Positions 36,950 to 45,193 of a stretch of DNA of 64,000 bases are shown in pieces (the first letter of the stretch is position 1; each line of letters starts with the position of its first letter). The notes under the pieces were generated by a model. It was not told where the DNA came from and made no database searches. It worked only from the letters and a program-made list of their open reading frames with translations. This stretch comes from Pseudarthrobacter phenanthrenivorans (GTDB lineage Bacteria > Actinomycetota > Actinomycetes > Actinomycetales > Micrococcaceae), in the NCBI RefSeq assembly GCF_000813845.1, contig NZ_JWTB01000012.1:62001-126000 (forward strand). Reading direction: 5' to 3'. Both the position numbers and the translations under genes were made by a program.

Positions 36950-37669
36950 TCACATTACGTGGCCGGCCGTTGCCGGCTGCCGCTTCATCCGCCATGCGGC
37001 GGCTGCCAGCCACACGGCAGAGACCACCACTGCCACGATCGCCACCAGCGTCGGCACGGAGTTCGCCGCCGAAAATCCCGATTCCCCGATGATCCATCCC
37101 TGCACCAGGTAGGCGAGGCCGGATACCGCCAGCAGGTAGCCGGCAATCCGGGAGACCCGGTGTGTTGCGGCTACGGCGATTCCCAGCATGACCATCGCGG
37201 CACCCAGCAGGATGCTTTGGTAGCTGCGCATGCCCCACTCCAGCCAGCGGATGCCCTCAGCCGTGGCAAAACGGGAGGCCTTGTCCGGCTCCGGAGCGGC
37301 AGCCCAGGCGTCGACAGCCTGTTTCAAGGCCACCCCGTCCACCGCCTGCAGGGCGCCGTAGAGCGCAACCGCCGCAGCGGCGGAAAGCGCCCCGAAGCGT
37401 GCGGTCCACGCCAATCCATGCCGCTGCACCCCGCAGGCGCTGGCCATGGACACCAGCCCCGCCCCCACCAAGGCCATGCCTACGAACTGGCCCAGGTGCA
37501 CGCCGGTCCAGATCCCGCTGTTGGCATAGGCGGTGAAGGAAGCAACATGGTCGTTCGCGTCATGGGACTCCGCGTGCAGCACGCCCGCCAGGATCGAGAC
37601 CACTACGCCGGCGAGAAGCAGCGACGACGCCAGCCGCCAGGTCTTCCGCCCGCCATCAACCGTCTCCAT
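36950..37669 (-). CDS. integral membrane protein of unknown function
   Basis: 239 residues with about six hydrophobic segments: around 11-30 (LASSLLLAGVVVSILAGVL), 52-72, 87-108, 148-170, 177-196 and 205-227. A short basic C-terminus (WRMKRQPATAGHVM) ends it. No known catalytic or transport motif is seen. No strong Shine-Dalgarno ahead of the ATG at 37669. It is followed on its 3' side by the REP-like element and metE remnant. Probably real given the regular spacing of membrane segments. Confidence 0.75.
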   Translation of the reverse strand: METVDGGRKTWRLASSLLLAGVVVSILAGVLHAESHDANDHVASFTAYANSGIWTGVHLGQFVGMALVGAGLVSMASACGVQRHGLAWTARFGALSAAAAVALYGALQAVDGVALKQAVDAWAAAPEPDKASRFATAEGIRWLEWGMRSYQSILLGAAMVMLGIAVAATHRVSRIAGYLLAVSGLAYLVQGWIIGESGFSAANSVPTLVAIVAVVVSAVWLAAAAWRMKRQPATAGHVM

Positions 37670-37702
37670 GGGTTGCCCGCCGTCGTGCTTGAAGCAGTCC
37701 CT

Positions 37703-38209
37703 TCAGGACTCCCAGACAATCTCGTCGTCCACCACGCCGTCCTGGTCGGCGGATGCCACCAGGACCTCGTCGGTGAAATGCTCGCCCAGGGTGAAATCCA
37801 GGACGAAGTAGCGTTCCGGCTGGCCCGGGTAGATCCCCACGTGGCCCAGCTTGAGGGCTTTCAGGAAGACGTCATTGGTGAGCTGGCTGCGGTCCTGGAC
37901 GCCGAAAACCTTGTGCAGGTGTTCTTCCTTGAGGGCATTGCAGTGGAAATGAAGGTACTCCTGGGGACTGGTGCCCTCCTGCTCCAGCTCTTCGGCAATC
38001 ATTTCCCGGACTTCGTCAACGAGTTCGGGGAGGAAGCGGAGCCGGTACTCGACCTTGCGGAGCGCGGCCTCATCGAAGTGGTCGTGGGCTGTGATGTTCA
38101 GGTCGAGTTCCAGCGGGTGGCCGCGCAGCTCGTGCTTCGCGGCGAAGAGATGGTCCACGCCGTGGTTGAGCTCGATCTCCCCAAAGTGCTGGCTCGCTAC
38201 CTTGTTCAT
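37703..38209 (-). CDS. conserved soluble protein, DUF2004-like
   Basis: 168 residues starting MNKVASQHFGEIELNHGVD, with LRGHPLELDLNI, LPELVDEVREMIAEELEQEG and a C-terminal VGIYPGQPERYFVLDFTLGEH. Length, charge and these strings resemble DUF2004 proteins of unknown function that are common in Micrococcaceae; the match is from memory. Same strand as the membrane gene 34 bases downstream; the two may be cotranscribed. Confidence 0.75.
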   Translation of the reverse strand: MNKVASQHFGEIELNHGVDHLFAAKHELRGHPLELDLNITAHDHFDEAALRKVEYRLRFLPELVDEVREMIAEELEQEGTSPQEYLHFHCNALKEEHLHKVFGVQDRSQLTNDVFLKALKLGHVGIYPGQPERYFVLDFTLGEHFTDEVLVASADQDGVVDDEIVWES

Positions 38210-38254
38210 AGTCTCAACATAGACCCGAAGGGCAGACCATTCCAGCGTTCGGCG

Positions 38255-39172
38255 CTAATTCACCGCGGTGCGCATCCCTGCGAGGGTTTCGGCCAGAAGG
38301 TCGACGAAAAGCTGCACGCGCGCCGTCTTGCGGTCATTTATGAGCAGGGCAAACACGTTCCGGGCCAGCCGGATTTCCGGTACGTCCAGCACCACCACCC
38401 CCGCCGGCTTGTTCCGCAGCGCGAGCTCCGGCACCAGGGCGGCGCCCAGTCCCGCGGCGGCCATTTCCAGGCTGGCGTGGAAATCGTCGCTGTGCGCCAC
38501 CACCCGCGGATGCAGGTTGCAGCCAGCGAACAGCCGCTCGATCACCATGGCGTCACTGGTGCCGGGGTGGTGCATGATCCACGGCATTTCGGACAGATGG
38601 TCGGCCGCCACCTTGGCGTCGGCCCGGAAGCCCCAGCCGGCCGGCAGCACCACACGGAAATCGTCATCGCCGATCCATTGCCGGTTGATGGTGTTCGGCC
38701 AGGCAAAGCCGGTCTGGCCCACCTGGAACACCACGGCCAGGTCCAGGTCGCCGCCGGTCCGCAGCCCCTGGATGGTCTGCCCAGGCTCCGCCACGGACAC
38801 CCGCAGGTCGATGCCGAGCTTCTTCCACGCCGGATTCTTTAGGATCCGGGGGAGCACATAGGTGGCAAGGCTGGGGAAGATCCCCAGCCGCAGCTCCTGG
38901 CTTTCCGTATCCTGCGTCCTTGAGGCGGCAGCCATCAGGGCCTCGATGTCCGTGAGCACCTTCGCCGCGTGCCTGGTCATGACGACGGCGGCCTCCGTGG
39001 GAACCACGGCCCGCGCCGACCGCTTGAAGAGGGTTACGCCTGTTTCCCGTTCCAGCGCGGACATCTGCTGCGAGACGGCGGAGGCCGTGTAGCCGAGGGT
39101 CGCGGCCGCCGCGGCGAACGAACCCAGCCGGGTGACCTCCAGGAGGGTCTTCAGGTGCACGGGATTTACCAC
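38255..39172 (-). CDS. LysR-type transcriptional regulator
   Basis: 305 residues. The N-terminal helix-turn-helix (about 5-62) reads LKTLLEVTRLGSFAAAAATL and TASAVSQQMSALERETG. The periplasmic-binding-like effector domain follows from about 90 (LRLGIFPSLATYVLPRIL, DLDLAVVFQVG). The frame continues upstream, but GTG 39172 gives the normal LysR N-terminus, and TACTGT ends six bases ahead of it, suggesting a leaderless mRNA. It is divergent from the lipid-modification operon at 39269 with 96 bases between, the usual arrangement for a LysR regulator and its target. Confidence 0.9.
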   Translation of the reverse strand: MVNPVHLKTLLEVTRLGSFAAAAATLGYTASAVSQQMSALERETGVTLFKRSARAVVPTEAAVVMTRHAAKVLTDIEALMAAASRTQDTESQELRLGIFPSLATYVLPRILKNPAWKKLGIDLRVSVAEPGQTIQGLRTGGDLDLAVVFQVGQTGFAWPNTINRQWIGDDDFRVVLPAGWGFRADAKVAADHLSEMPWIMHHPGTSDAMVIERLFAGCNLHPRVVAHSDDFHASLEMAAAGLGAALVPELALRNKPAGVVVLDVPEIRLARNVFALLINDRKTARVQLFVDLLAETLAGMRTAVN

Positions 39173-39178
39173 CAGCCC

Positions 39179-39184
39179 ACAGTA
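39179..39184 (-). promoter_or_regulatory. -10 hexamer of a leaderless LysR promoter
   Basis: Reads TACTGT on the minus strand, six bases (GGGCTG) before the GTG start. No Shine-Dalgarno lies between them. Confidence 0.5.
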
Positions 39185-39268
39185 CTGCACCCATCCGTTG
39201 CCGGTGCCGCACCGAATAGTCCTCTGTATACCCGGCAACAGCGGCAAATGTTCAGCAGAGGAGCATGA

Positions 39269-40660
39269 ATGTCACCCAACCCAGCAGGAAGCGCAGGCGG
39301 ACCGCGACGCGTGGCCGTCATCGGCAGCGGCGTGGCAGGTTTAACGGCCGCTTACGTACTGAACCGCCAGGACCACGTCACCTTGTTCGAAGCGGATTCG
39401 CGGCTGGGCGGCCATGCCCACACCCATGACATGCAGCAGCCTGACGGCAGCGTCATCGGCGTCGACACCGGTTTTATCGTGCACAACGAACGGACCTACC
39501 CCACCCTGCTGCGGTTGTTCGCCGAACTCGGCGTGGAAACCCAGGACTCGGAAATGAGCATGTCCATCCGCTGTGACGGCTGCGGACTGGAGTACGCCGG
39601 CGCCCGTGAAGGAGCCCGCGGCATCATCGCCCGGCCCTCAAGCCTGCTGCGTGGACGCTACCTGCTGATGCTGCTGGAGGTCACCCGTTTCTACCGGAAG
39701 GCGAGGGAACTGCTGAAGGCCGCGCCGCCGTCGGCCGTCAGCGGCGGCGTGCAAGTACCGGAACTGACGCTTGGCGCGTTCCTTGAACGGGAAAAGTTCA
39801 GCCCCTACTTCATCTCCCATTTCATGACCCCCGTGGTCAGCGCTGTCTGGTCCTGTGACCCGACCACCGCCCTGGCCTATCCGGCACGCTACCTGTTCAC
39901 GTTCCTCGGCCACCACGGCATGCTCGGCGTGAAGGGTTCGCCGCAATGGCGGACGGTAACCGGCGGTTCAGCCCGGTACGTGGAGAAGCTCGCCGCGACC
40001 CTGGCCGACGTCCGCCTCAACACCCCGGTGACCGCCATCCGGCGCACCCCGGATGGTGTGGAACTGGCAACGGCCAACGGGCTGGAAGAGTACGACGCCG
40101 TCGTGATTGCCACCCATCCGGCGCAGGCACTCGGGTTCCTGGCCGACGCCACTCCGGAGGAGAAGGAAGCCCTGGGCGGAATGCCCTACTCGGTGAACCA
40201 CACGGTGTTCCACCAGGACCCGGCAGTCCTGCCGGGCTCGGACAACGCCAAGGCGTCCTGGAACTACCGGCTTCCGGATTGCGATGCCCGCCCCGATAAG
40301 GTCCTGGTCAGTTACGACCTGACCCGGCTCCAGCGGCTCCGGCCGGCCGACGGGCGGCCCTACCTGGTCAGCCTGGGCGAATCGGAACTCATTGCCGACG
40401 ACGCCGTGCTGGAGCGGATGGTCTACGAACACCCGCAGTACACCCCCGAATCGCTCCAGGCCCAGCAGGCCATCGCGGCATTGGCCGACAACCGCATCGC
40501 CTACGCCGGGGCCTACCTTGGCTGGGGCTTCCACGAGGACGGCGCCCTCTCCGGGGTACGTGCCGCCGAAAGGCTCGGCCGCACCTGGCCGGCACTCCAT
40601 GCCCCCGGCGCTGCCAGCGGCGAGGGGGAGCGGGACCTGCTGGCCGCCGAACCTGCATGA
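39269..40660 (+). CDS. FAD/NAD-binding amine-oxidase-like protein
   Basis: 463 residues. FAD motif VAVIGSGVAGLTAAYVLN at 16-33, followed by the GG-doublet motif RLGGHAHTHD near 48 and DTGFIVHNERTYP near 66. The C-terminal GAYLGWGFHEDGALSG near 420 binds the flavin ring. This sub-type is found next to DUF1365 and CFA-synthase genes in many bacteria and is thought to act on unsaturated or methylated acyl chains of phospholipids. ATG 39269 has AGAGGAG six bases ahead; an ATG four bases earlier is in another frame. First gene of a four-gene overlapping operon. Confidence 0.9.
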   Translation: MSPNPAGSAGGPRRVAVIGSGVAGLTAAYVLNRQDHVTLFEADSRLGGHAHTHDMQQPDGSVIGVDTGFIVHNERTYPTLLRLFAELGVETQDSEMSMSIRCDGCGLEYAGAREGARGIIARPSSLLRGRYLLMLLEVTRFYRKARELLKAAPPSAVSGGVQVPELTLGAFLEREKFSPYFISHFMTPVVSAVWSCDPTTALAYPARYLFTFLGHHGMLGVKGSPQWRTVTGGSARYVEKLAATLADVRLNTPVTAIRRTPDGVELATANGLEEYDAVVIATHPAQALGFLADATPEEKEALGGMPYSVNHTVFHQDPAVLPGSDNAKASWNYRLPDCDARPDKVLVSYDLTRLQRLRPADGRPYLVSLGESELIADDAVLERMVYEHPQYTPESLQAQQAIAALADNRIAYAGAYLGWGFHEDGALSGVRAAERLGRTWPALHAPGAASGEGERDLLAAEPA

Positions 40661-41388
40661 CCATGCGCGCCGCGATCTACCGCACGTCCATTTCACACGT
40701 ACGGCGTTCCCCACTGAAGAATGCATTCACCTACCGGAGCTACAGCTGGTTCGTGGACGTGGATGACCTTCCGCGCCTGCCGTTCCTGCTGCGGCCGCTG
40801 GCCGTCTTCCGCGCCGGGGACCACCTGGGTGACCCCGCCGCCGGCTTCCGGACCAACGTGGAGCGCTACCTGCGGAGCCAGGGCATTGAGCCCGACGGCG
40901 GCCCCATCCACATGCTTACCAGCGCCAGGGTTTTCGGCTACGTCTTCAACCCGCTCACGCTGTTCTGGTGCTACCGGTCCAGCGGGGAACTGCAGTGCGT
41001 GGTGGCCGAGGTCCACAACACCTACGGCGAGCGGCACTGCTACCTGCTGCGGACCGACGCCGCCGGGCGCGCCTCAGTGCCGAAGGCGTTCTACGTTTCA
41101 CCTTTTAACGACGTCGACGGGCAGTACCGGATGAAGCTTCCGGCACCCGGAGACCGGCTGGCGGTGTCCATCATCCTTGAGCGGGAAGGGCACCGGCCCT
41201 TCGTCGCCACCATGGACGGGCGCCGGCACCCGGCCACCGTCCGCAACATCCTGGCAGCAGCCATCCGCGTCCCGGCCGCGCCGCTGCTGGTATCCGCCCT
41301 GATCAGGGTGCAGGGCATTAAACTCTGGGCAAGACGCCTTCCCGTCGTTGCCAGGCCACACCACACCTCACAGGAGGCAGTTCAATGA
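40657..41388 (+). CDS. DUF1365 protein
   Basis: 243 residues. Family landmarks: AIYRTSISHVRRSPLKNAFTY at the start, YGVFNPL-type motif here GYVFNPLTLFWCYR near residue 88, VHNTYGERHCYLL near 120, KAFYVSPFNDVDGQYR near 142. Reaction unknown; the family occurs almost only with FAD/NAD-binding and CFA-synthase genes. The start overlaps the previous gene by four bases and the end overlaps the next (ATGA), so the proteins are made in step. Confidence 0.9.
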   Translation: MTMRAAIYRTSISHVRRSPLKNAFTYRSYSWFVDVDDLPRLPFLLRPLAVFRAGDHLGDPAAGFRTNVERYLRSQGIEPDGGPIHMLTSARVFGYVFNPLTLFWCYRSSGELQCVVAEVHNTYGERHCYLLRTDAAGRASVPKAFYVSPFNDVDGQYRMKLPAPGDRLAVSIILEREGHRPFVATMDGRRHPATVRNILAAAIRVPAAPLLVSALIRVQGIKLWARRLPVVARPHHTSQEAVQ

Positions 41389-42743
41389 CAATGACCGACG
41401 ACAATGGAACCGCTGCAGCCGTGGACGGGAGCGTTCCGTACACCGTGCCCCAGGCCCCCGCCGTCATCGACCCCGCGGTCTGGCCCGGGATCGCCACCGT
41501 CCCGGACGGCCTCAAGGCCGGAATCGCTGCCCGGGTTGCGGAGGGCATCTTCAAGGCCGCCGTCCGGCGCCTTCCACTCGAGGTCCGGTACCCCGACGGG
41601 CAGGTCCTTGGCTCCGCACCGGCAGGAAGCGTTGTCCCGGTCATGACCATCCACCGCCCGGACGATTTCGCGCGCCGGCTGGGGGACGGCGGGCTTATCG
41701 GCTTCGGCGAGGCGTACATGGCAGGGGACTGGGGTGCCGAAAACCTGACGGCCGTCCTGGAGGTCTTCGCCGCAACGGCCGGAACCCTGGTTCCCGGATA
41801 CCTCCAGAAGCTCAGGGCCCTGTTCCTTCCCCGCCAGCCGCGCAGCGAGCGCAACTCTCCCGAAAACACCCGGTCCAACATCTCCCGGCACTACGACCTG
41901 TCCAACGAACTGTTCGAGACGTTCCTCGACCCCACCATGTCGTACTCCAGTGCGCTGTTTCCCACCCGCAACGGTTCACCCGGGCACCCCACGCGCGATG
42001 GCTTCGCCGCCGCGCAGCAGGCCAAGATCGACCGCCTGCTGGACAAGGCCGGCGTCGGACCCGGAACGCGGGTGCTGGAGATCGGCACCGGCTGGGGTGA
42101 GCTGGCGCTGCGCGCCGCCGCCCGTGGAGCCACCGTCTACTCGGTCACCCTGTCCAGCGAGCAGCAGGAGCTGGCCCGGAAACGCGTTGCCGACGCCGGC
42201 TACACGGACGCTGTGACCATCGACCTCAAGGACTACCGGGCCGTGGAAGGGGAGTACGACGCCGTGGTGTCCGTCGAGATGATCGAGGCCGTGGGCTACC
42301 AGTACTGGGCCACCTACTTCCAGACCATCGAGCGCGTCCTGGCTCCCGGTGGCAAGGTGGCAATCCAGGCCATCACCATCGCGCACGACCGCCTGCTCGC
42401 CACCCGGACGGGCTACACCTGGGTCCACAAGTACATCTTCCCCGGCGGGGTCATCCCCTCGGTGCGCGCCATCGAGGACATCACCGAGAAGCAGACGGGC
42501 CTGCAGGTCCGTGAACGGTTTGCCTTCGGGGAGCACTACGCCGAGACGCTGCGCCTGTGGGAGGAACGCTTCATGGAACGGCAGGACGAGGTGGCCGGGC
42601 TCGGCTTTGACGCCGTCTTCCAGCGGATGTGGCTGTTCTACCTCTGCTACTCCCGGGCAGGCTTTGCCTCCGGATACCTCGACGTGCAGCAGATCGTCCT
42701 TGACCGGAAGAAGACCCTGCCCGGTACGGGAGCCGCCAAATGA
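41385..42743 (+). CDS. cyclopropane-fatty-acyl-phospholipid synthase-like enzyme 1
   Basis: 452-residue SAM methyltransferase of the CFA/CMAS family. The N-terminal lipid-binding domain includes DFARRLGDGGLIGFGEAYM near 90-110. The linker NTRSNISRHYDLSNELFETF is the family hallmark. The SAM motif is VLEIGTGWGELALRAAARG near 228, then SVEMIEAVGYQYW and IQAITIAHDR. It is closer to the UfaA1-type branch, while the next gene belongs to a second branch. Its stop overlaps the next start. Confidence 0.92.
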   Translation: MTMTDDNGTAAAVDGSVPYTVPQAPAVIDPAVWPGIATVPDGLKAGIAARVAEGIFKAAVRRLPLEVRYPDGQVLGSAPAGSVVPVMTIHRPDDFARRLGDGGLIGFGEAYMAGDWGAENLTAVLEVFAATAGTLVPGYLQKLRALFLPRQPRSERNSPENTRSNISRHYDLSNELFETFLDPTMSYSSALFPTRNGSPGHPTRDGFAAAQQAKIDRLLDKAGVGPGTRVLEIGTGWGELALRAAARGATVYSVTLSSEQQELARKRVADAGYTDAVTIDLKDYRAVEGEYDAVVSVEMIEAVGYQYWATYFQTIERVLAPGGKVAIQAITIAHDRLLATRTGYTWVHKYIFPGGVIPSVRAIEDITEKQTGLQVRERFAFGEHYAETLRLWEERFMERQDEVAGLGFDAVFQRMWLFYLCYSRAGFASGYLDVQQIVLDRKKTLPGTGAAK

Positions 42744-43978
42744 CGGCGGCGCTCGCGGAAACCATTGCCGAGGCGCTGCGGCCCGTGGTGGGCGGTGAGC
42801 TTCCCGTCCGACTGAAGGTATGGGACGGCTCCGAAGCCGGTCCGGCCGGGGCGCCCGTGGTCCGGCTCAACAGCCCCAATGCCATCCGCCGCCTGCTGTG
42901 GGCACCGGGCGAACTGGGCGCAGCCCAGGCGTACGTCACCGGCGAACTGGACATCGACGGTGACCTCAATTCCGCCCTGCAGCAGCTGTGGGAGGTGGTG
43001 CGCCACCGCCGGCTGTCCGGAGTCCGCCCAACCCCTGCGGTGCTGGCCCGTATCGGCCGGATCGCCCGCGCGGCCGGTGCGCTGGGGGCGCCGCCGGCGG
43101 CGCCCGCCACGCAGGCGAAGGTAACGGGACGCCTGCACAGCCTGGTCCGTGACCGTGCCGCCATCAGCCACCATTACGACCTCAGCAACGACTTCTACGG
43201 CCTGATCCTGGATCCGCAGATGGCCTACTCCAGCGGGTACTGGCTGCGTGAACCGGGCGAAGGCTATGGGGTGGAGGATGCCCAGCGGGACAAGCTGGAC
43301 CTGGTGTGCCGCAAGATCGGCCTGGCCCCCGGTACGCGCATGTTGGACGTCGGCTGCGGCTGGGGATCCCTGAGCCTGCACGCCGCGCGCCACTATGGCG
43401 TGTCGGTGGTGGGTGTCACGCTGTCCGTCGAACAGAAGGCATTTATCGACGCCCGCATCAGGGAGTACGGGCTTGAAGGCCGCGTTGACATCCGGGTCCA
43501 GGACTACCGCGAGGTCCCGGACGGGCCATTCGATGCCGTTGCCTCCCTGGAGATGGGCGAGCACGTGGGCCAGAAGAATTACCCCGTGTACGCGAAGGCG
43601 CTGTTCAACAATGTAGTGCCCGGCGGCAAGGTGCTGGTCCAGCAGATGTCCCGGCGCGGCAGGCACCCGGGCGGCGGCCCGTTCATCGAGTCGTTCATTG
43701 CCCCGGACATGCATATGCGTCCCGTGGGCGAAACCCTTGGCTTCCTCGAGGACGCGGGCCTGGAAATCGAGGGGGTGGAAGGGATGCGGCGCCATTACGT
43801 CCGCACCCTCGAGGCCTGGTACGCCACGTTCAGCCGGAACCAGGAACGGGCCGAAGCCATGATGGGCGCCGAAGTGGTCAGGGTGTGGCGGCTTTACCTG
43901 GTGGGGGCACTCCGCAGCTTCGCGGAGGGCCGGATGGGCGTGGAGCAGATCCTCTGCAGCAGGCCGGCCATCCTGTAA
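42740..43978 (+). CDS. cyclopropane-fatty-acyl-phospholipid synthase-like enzyme 2
   Basis: 412 residues. Lipid domain with LKVWDGSEAGPAGAP near 22 and YVTGELDIDGDL near 72; hallmark SHHYDLSNDFYGLIL near 142; SAM motif MLDVGCGWGSLSLHAARHYG near 200; SLEMGEHVG near 270; C-terminal EVVRVWRLYLVGALRSFAEG. It is much more like the separate gene at 21799 than like its operon neighbour, so two sub-types may carry out successive steps. ATGA overlap with the previous gene; strong terminator follows. Confidence 0.92.
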   Translation: MTAALAETIAEALRPVVGGELPVRLKVWDGSEAGPAGAPVVRLNSPNAIRRLLWAPGELGAAQAYVTGELDIDGDLNSALQQLWEVVRHRRLSGVRPTPAVLARIGRIARAAGALGAPPAAPATQAKVTGRLHSLVRDRAAISHHYDLSNDFYGLILDPQMAYSSGYWLREPGEGYGVEDAQRDKLDLVCRKIGLAPGTRMLDVGCGWGSLSLHAARHYGVSVVGVTLSVEQKAFIDARIREYGLEGRVDIRVQDYREVPDGPFDAVASLEMGEHVGQKNYPVYAKALFNNVVPGGKVLVQQMSRRGRHPGGGPFIESFIAPDMHMRPVGETLGFLEDAGLEIEGVEGMRRHYVRTLEAWYATFSRNQERAEAMMGAEVVRVWRLYLVGALRSFAEGRMGVEQILCSRPAIL

Positions 43979-44009
43979 GGCACAGCCGGGGGTGCGTTTG
44001 CTCACCCGA

Positions 44010-44044
44010 GGGGGTTCCGTGGGTCACCCGGAGCCCCCTTTTTT
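44010..44044 (+). terminator. terminator of the lipid-modification operon
   Basis: GGGGGTTCCG (44010-44019) pairs with CGGAGCCCCC (44029-44038) with one G-T wobble, followed by six T. Confidence 0.92.
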
Positions 44045-44212
44045 GCTGCCCTGGGCTGTCCGCGGACGGGTGCGACACGCCGTCTTTTCCACGACACGCG
44101 GAAGCCTTAATTGTGGCTAAGTACTCCACAGCATGTGGATTCCGTCCGCAAAAACGCCGGGATCACGGACATTTTGAAGGCCCCTGCCTGTGGATTAACG
44201 GTGCATTAAATG

Positions 44213-44272
44213 ACATACTTGTAATACATCATCTTGGGGTTCCAAAGAGGCGTCTGCACTACATGTAGTATC
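44213..44272 (+). promoter_or_regulatory. putative NrdR operator region of nrdHIEF
   Basis: CACTACATGTAGTATC (44257-44272) contains the perfect palindrome CTACATGTAG and resembles NrdR boxes (ACACWATATATWGTGT type). A weaker similar site, ACATACTTGTAATACA, lies at 44213-44228, about four helical turns upstream. Two TGTGGATT motifs close to DnaA boxes lie at 44134 and 44189. No nrdR gene is in the window. The rest of the 290-base region before nrdH shows no gene. Confidence 0.45.
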
Positions 44273-44334
44273 TACATACAGCTTGGGCCGGGACACCGGA
44301 CCAGCCGAAGATTTCGACTAAGGGGACAGCGACA

Positions 44335-44580
44335 ATGACCGTAACGGTTTACACGAAGCCTGCTTGTGTTCAGTGCAACGCCACCTACCGGGCGCTCGAC
44401 AAGAAGGGCATCACCTACCAGAGCGTTGACATCTCCCAGGACGCCGAGGCACTCGAGCGCCTGAAGGCATTGGGCTACATGCAGGCACCCGTTGTGGTCA
44501 CCGACCAGGACCACTGGTCCGGTTTCCGCCCGGACAAGATCGAGGAACTGGCCCTTTCTGCCGTTACTTCCGTCGCCTAG
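44335..44580 (+). CDS. nrdH: glutaredoxin-like electron donor NrdH
   Basis: 81-residue cytosolic redox protein that reduces the class Ib ribonucleotide reductase. The redox motif is CVQC in [20 protein letters not shown] (positions 6-25), and the C-terminal WSGFRPDKI is the NrdH signature that favours thioredoxin reductase over glutathione. AAGGGGACAG ribosome binding site. First gene of nrdHIEF. Confidence 0.96.
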   Translation: MTVTVYTKPACVQCNATYRALDKKGITYQSVDISQDAEALERLKALGYMQAPVVVTDQDHWSGFRPDKIEELALSAVTSVA

Positions 44581-44620
44581 GAAGTCCCCTCTTTCTGCCG
44601 GCAACCAACAACCAGCTGAG

Positions 44621-45193
44621 GTGACATCCATCGCGGCACCAGCAGTACAGCAGGGCCCTGCGGCTGATTTGATCCACTCGGCTGCCGGAATCCACGCGGC
44701 TCAGCGTGTGGAGGCCTCCCCGCCGGCCCTGCCACTCGATGGCAGCGGGCCGGCCCGGCCGCTGGAGGCCGTGACCGACAGCCGGCTCATCTATTTCTCC
44801 TCCGCATCGGAGAACACCAGCCGCTTCGTGGCAAAGCTGGGCCGCGACGCGGCCCGGATTCCACTGTTTGCCAAGGACGCGCCCCTTCTCGCCACCCGGC
44901 CCTATGTGCTGGTGGTCCCCACCTACGGCGGCACCGGGGGAGAAGGCTCCGTCCCCAAGCAGGTCATCAGGTTCCTGAACAACCCGCAGAACAGGCAGCT
45001 GATCCGCGGCGTGATCGGCGCCGGCAACACGAATTTTGGCGACAACTACTGCATGGCAGGCGACATCATCGCTGCCAAGTGCAGGGTTCCGCACCTCTAC
45101 CGCTTCGAATTAATGGGCACGCCAGACGACGTGACCCGGGTCAACCAAGGATTGGACACGTTTTGGACACGACTGTCGCAGACACAGAAGTAA
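44621..45193 (+). CDS. nrdI: flavodoxin-like assembly protein NrdI
   Basis: FMN protein that supplies the oxidant for building the Mn(III)2-tyrosyl radical of NrdF. The core is [19 protein letters not shown] near 60-78, [20 protein letters not shown] near 100 and [14 protein letters not shown] near 140. The family is usually about 140 residues; GTG 44621 gives 190, the first 50 being an Ala/Pro-rich extension. A later start (for example the GTG of VTDSRLIYF) would give the normal length. GTG 44621 has only a weak ribosome binding site. It overlaps the nrdE start. Confidence 0.9.
   Translation: MTSIAAPAVQQGPAADLIHSAAGIHAAQRVEASPPALPLDGSGPARPLEAVTDSRLIYFSSASENTSRFVAKLGRDAARIPLFAKDAPLLATRPYVLVVPTYGGTGGEGSVPKQVIRFLNNPQNRQLIRGVIGAGNTNFGDNYCMAGDIIAAKCRVPHLYRFELMGTPDDVTRVNQGLDTFWTRLSQTQK

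Noticed and set aside
36938..38842. 634-codon + strand frame across the membrane, DUF2004-like and LysR genes
   Set aside because: It spans three opposing genes with recognisable features; composition is shadow-like and it has no own start context.
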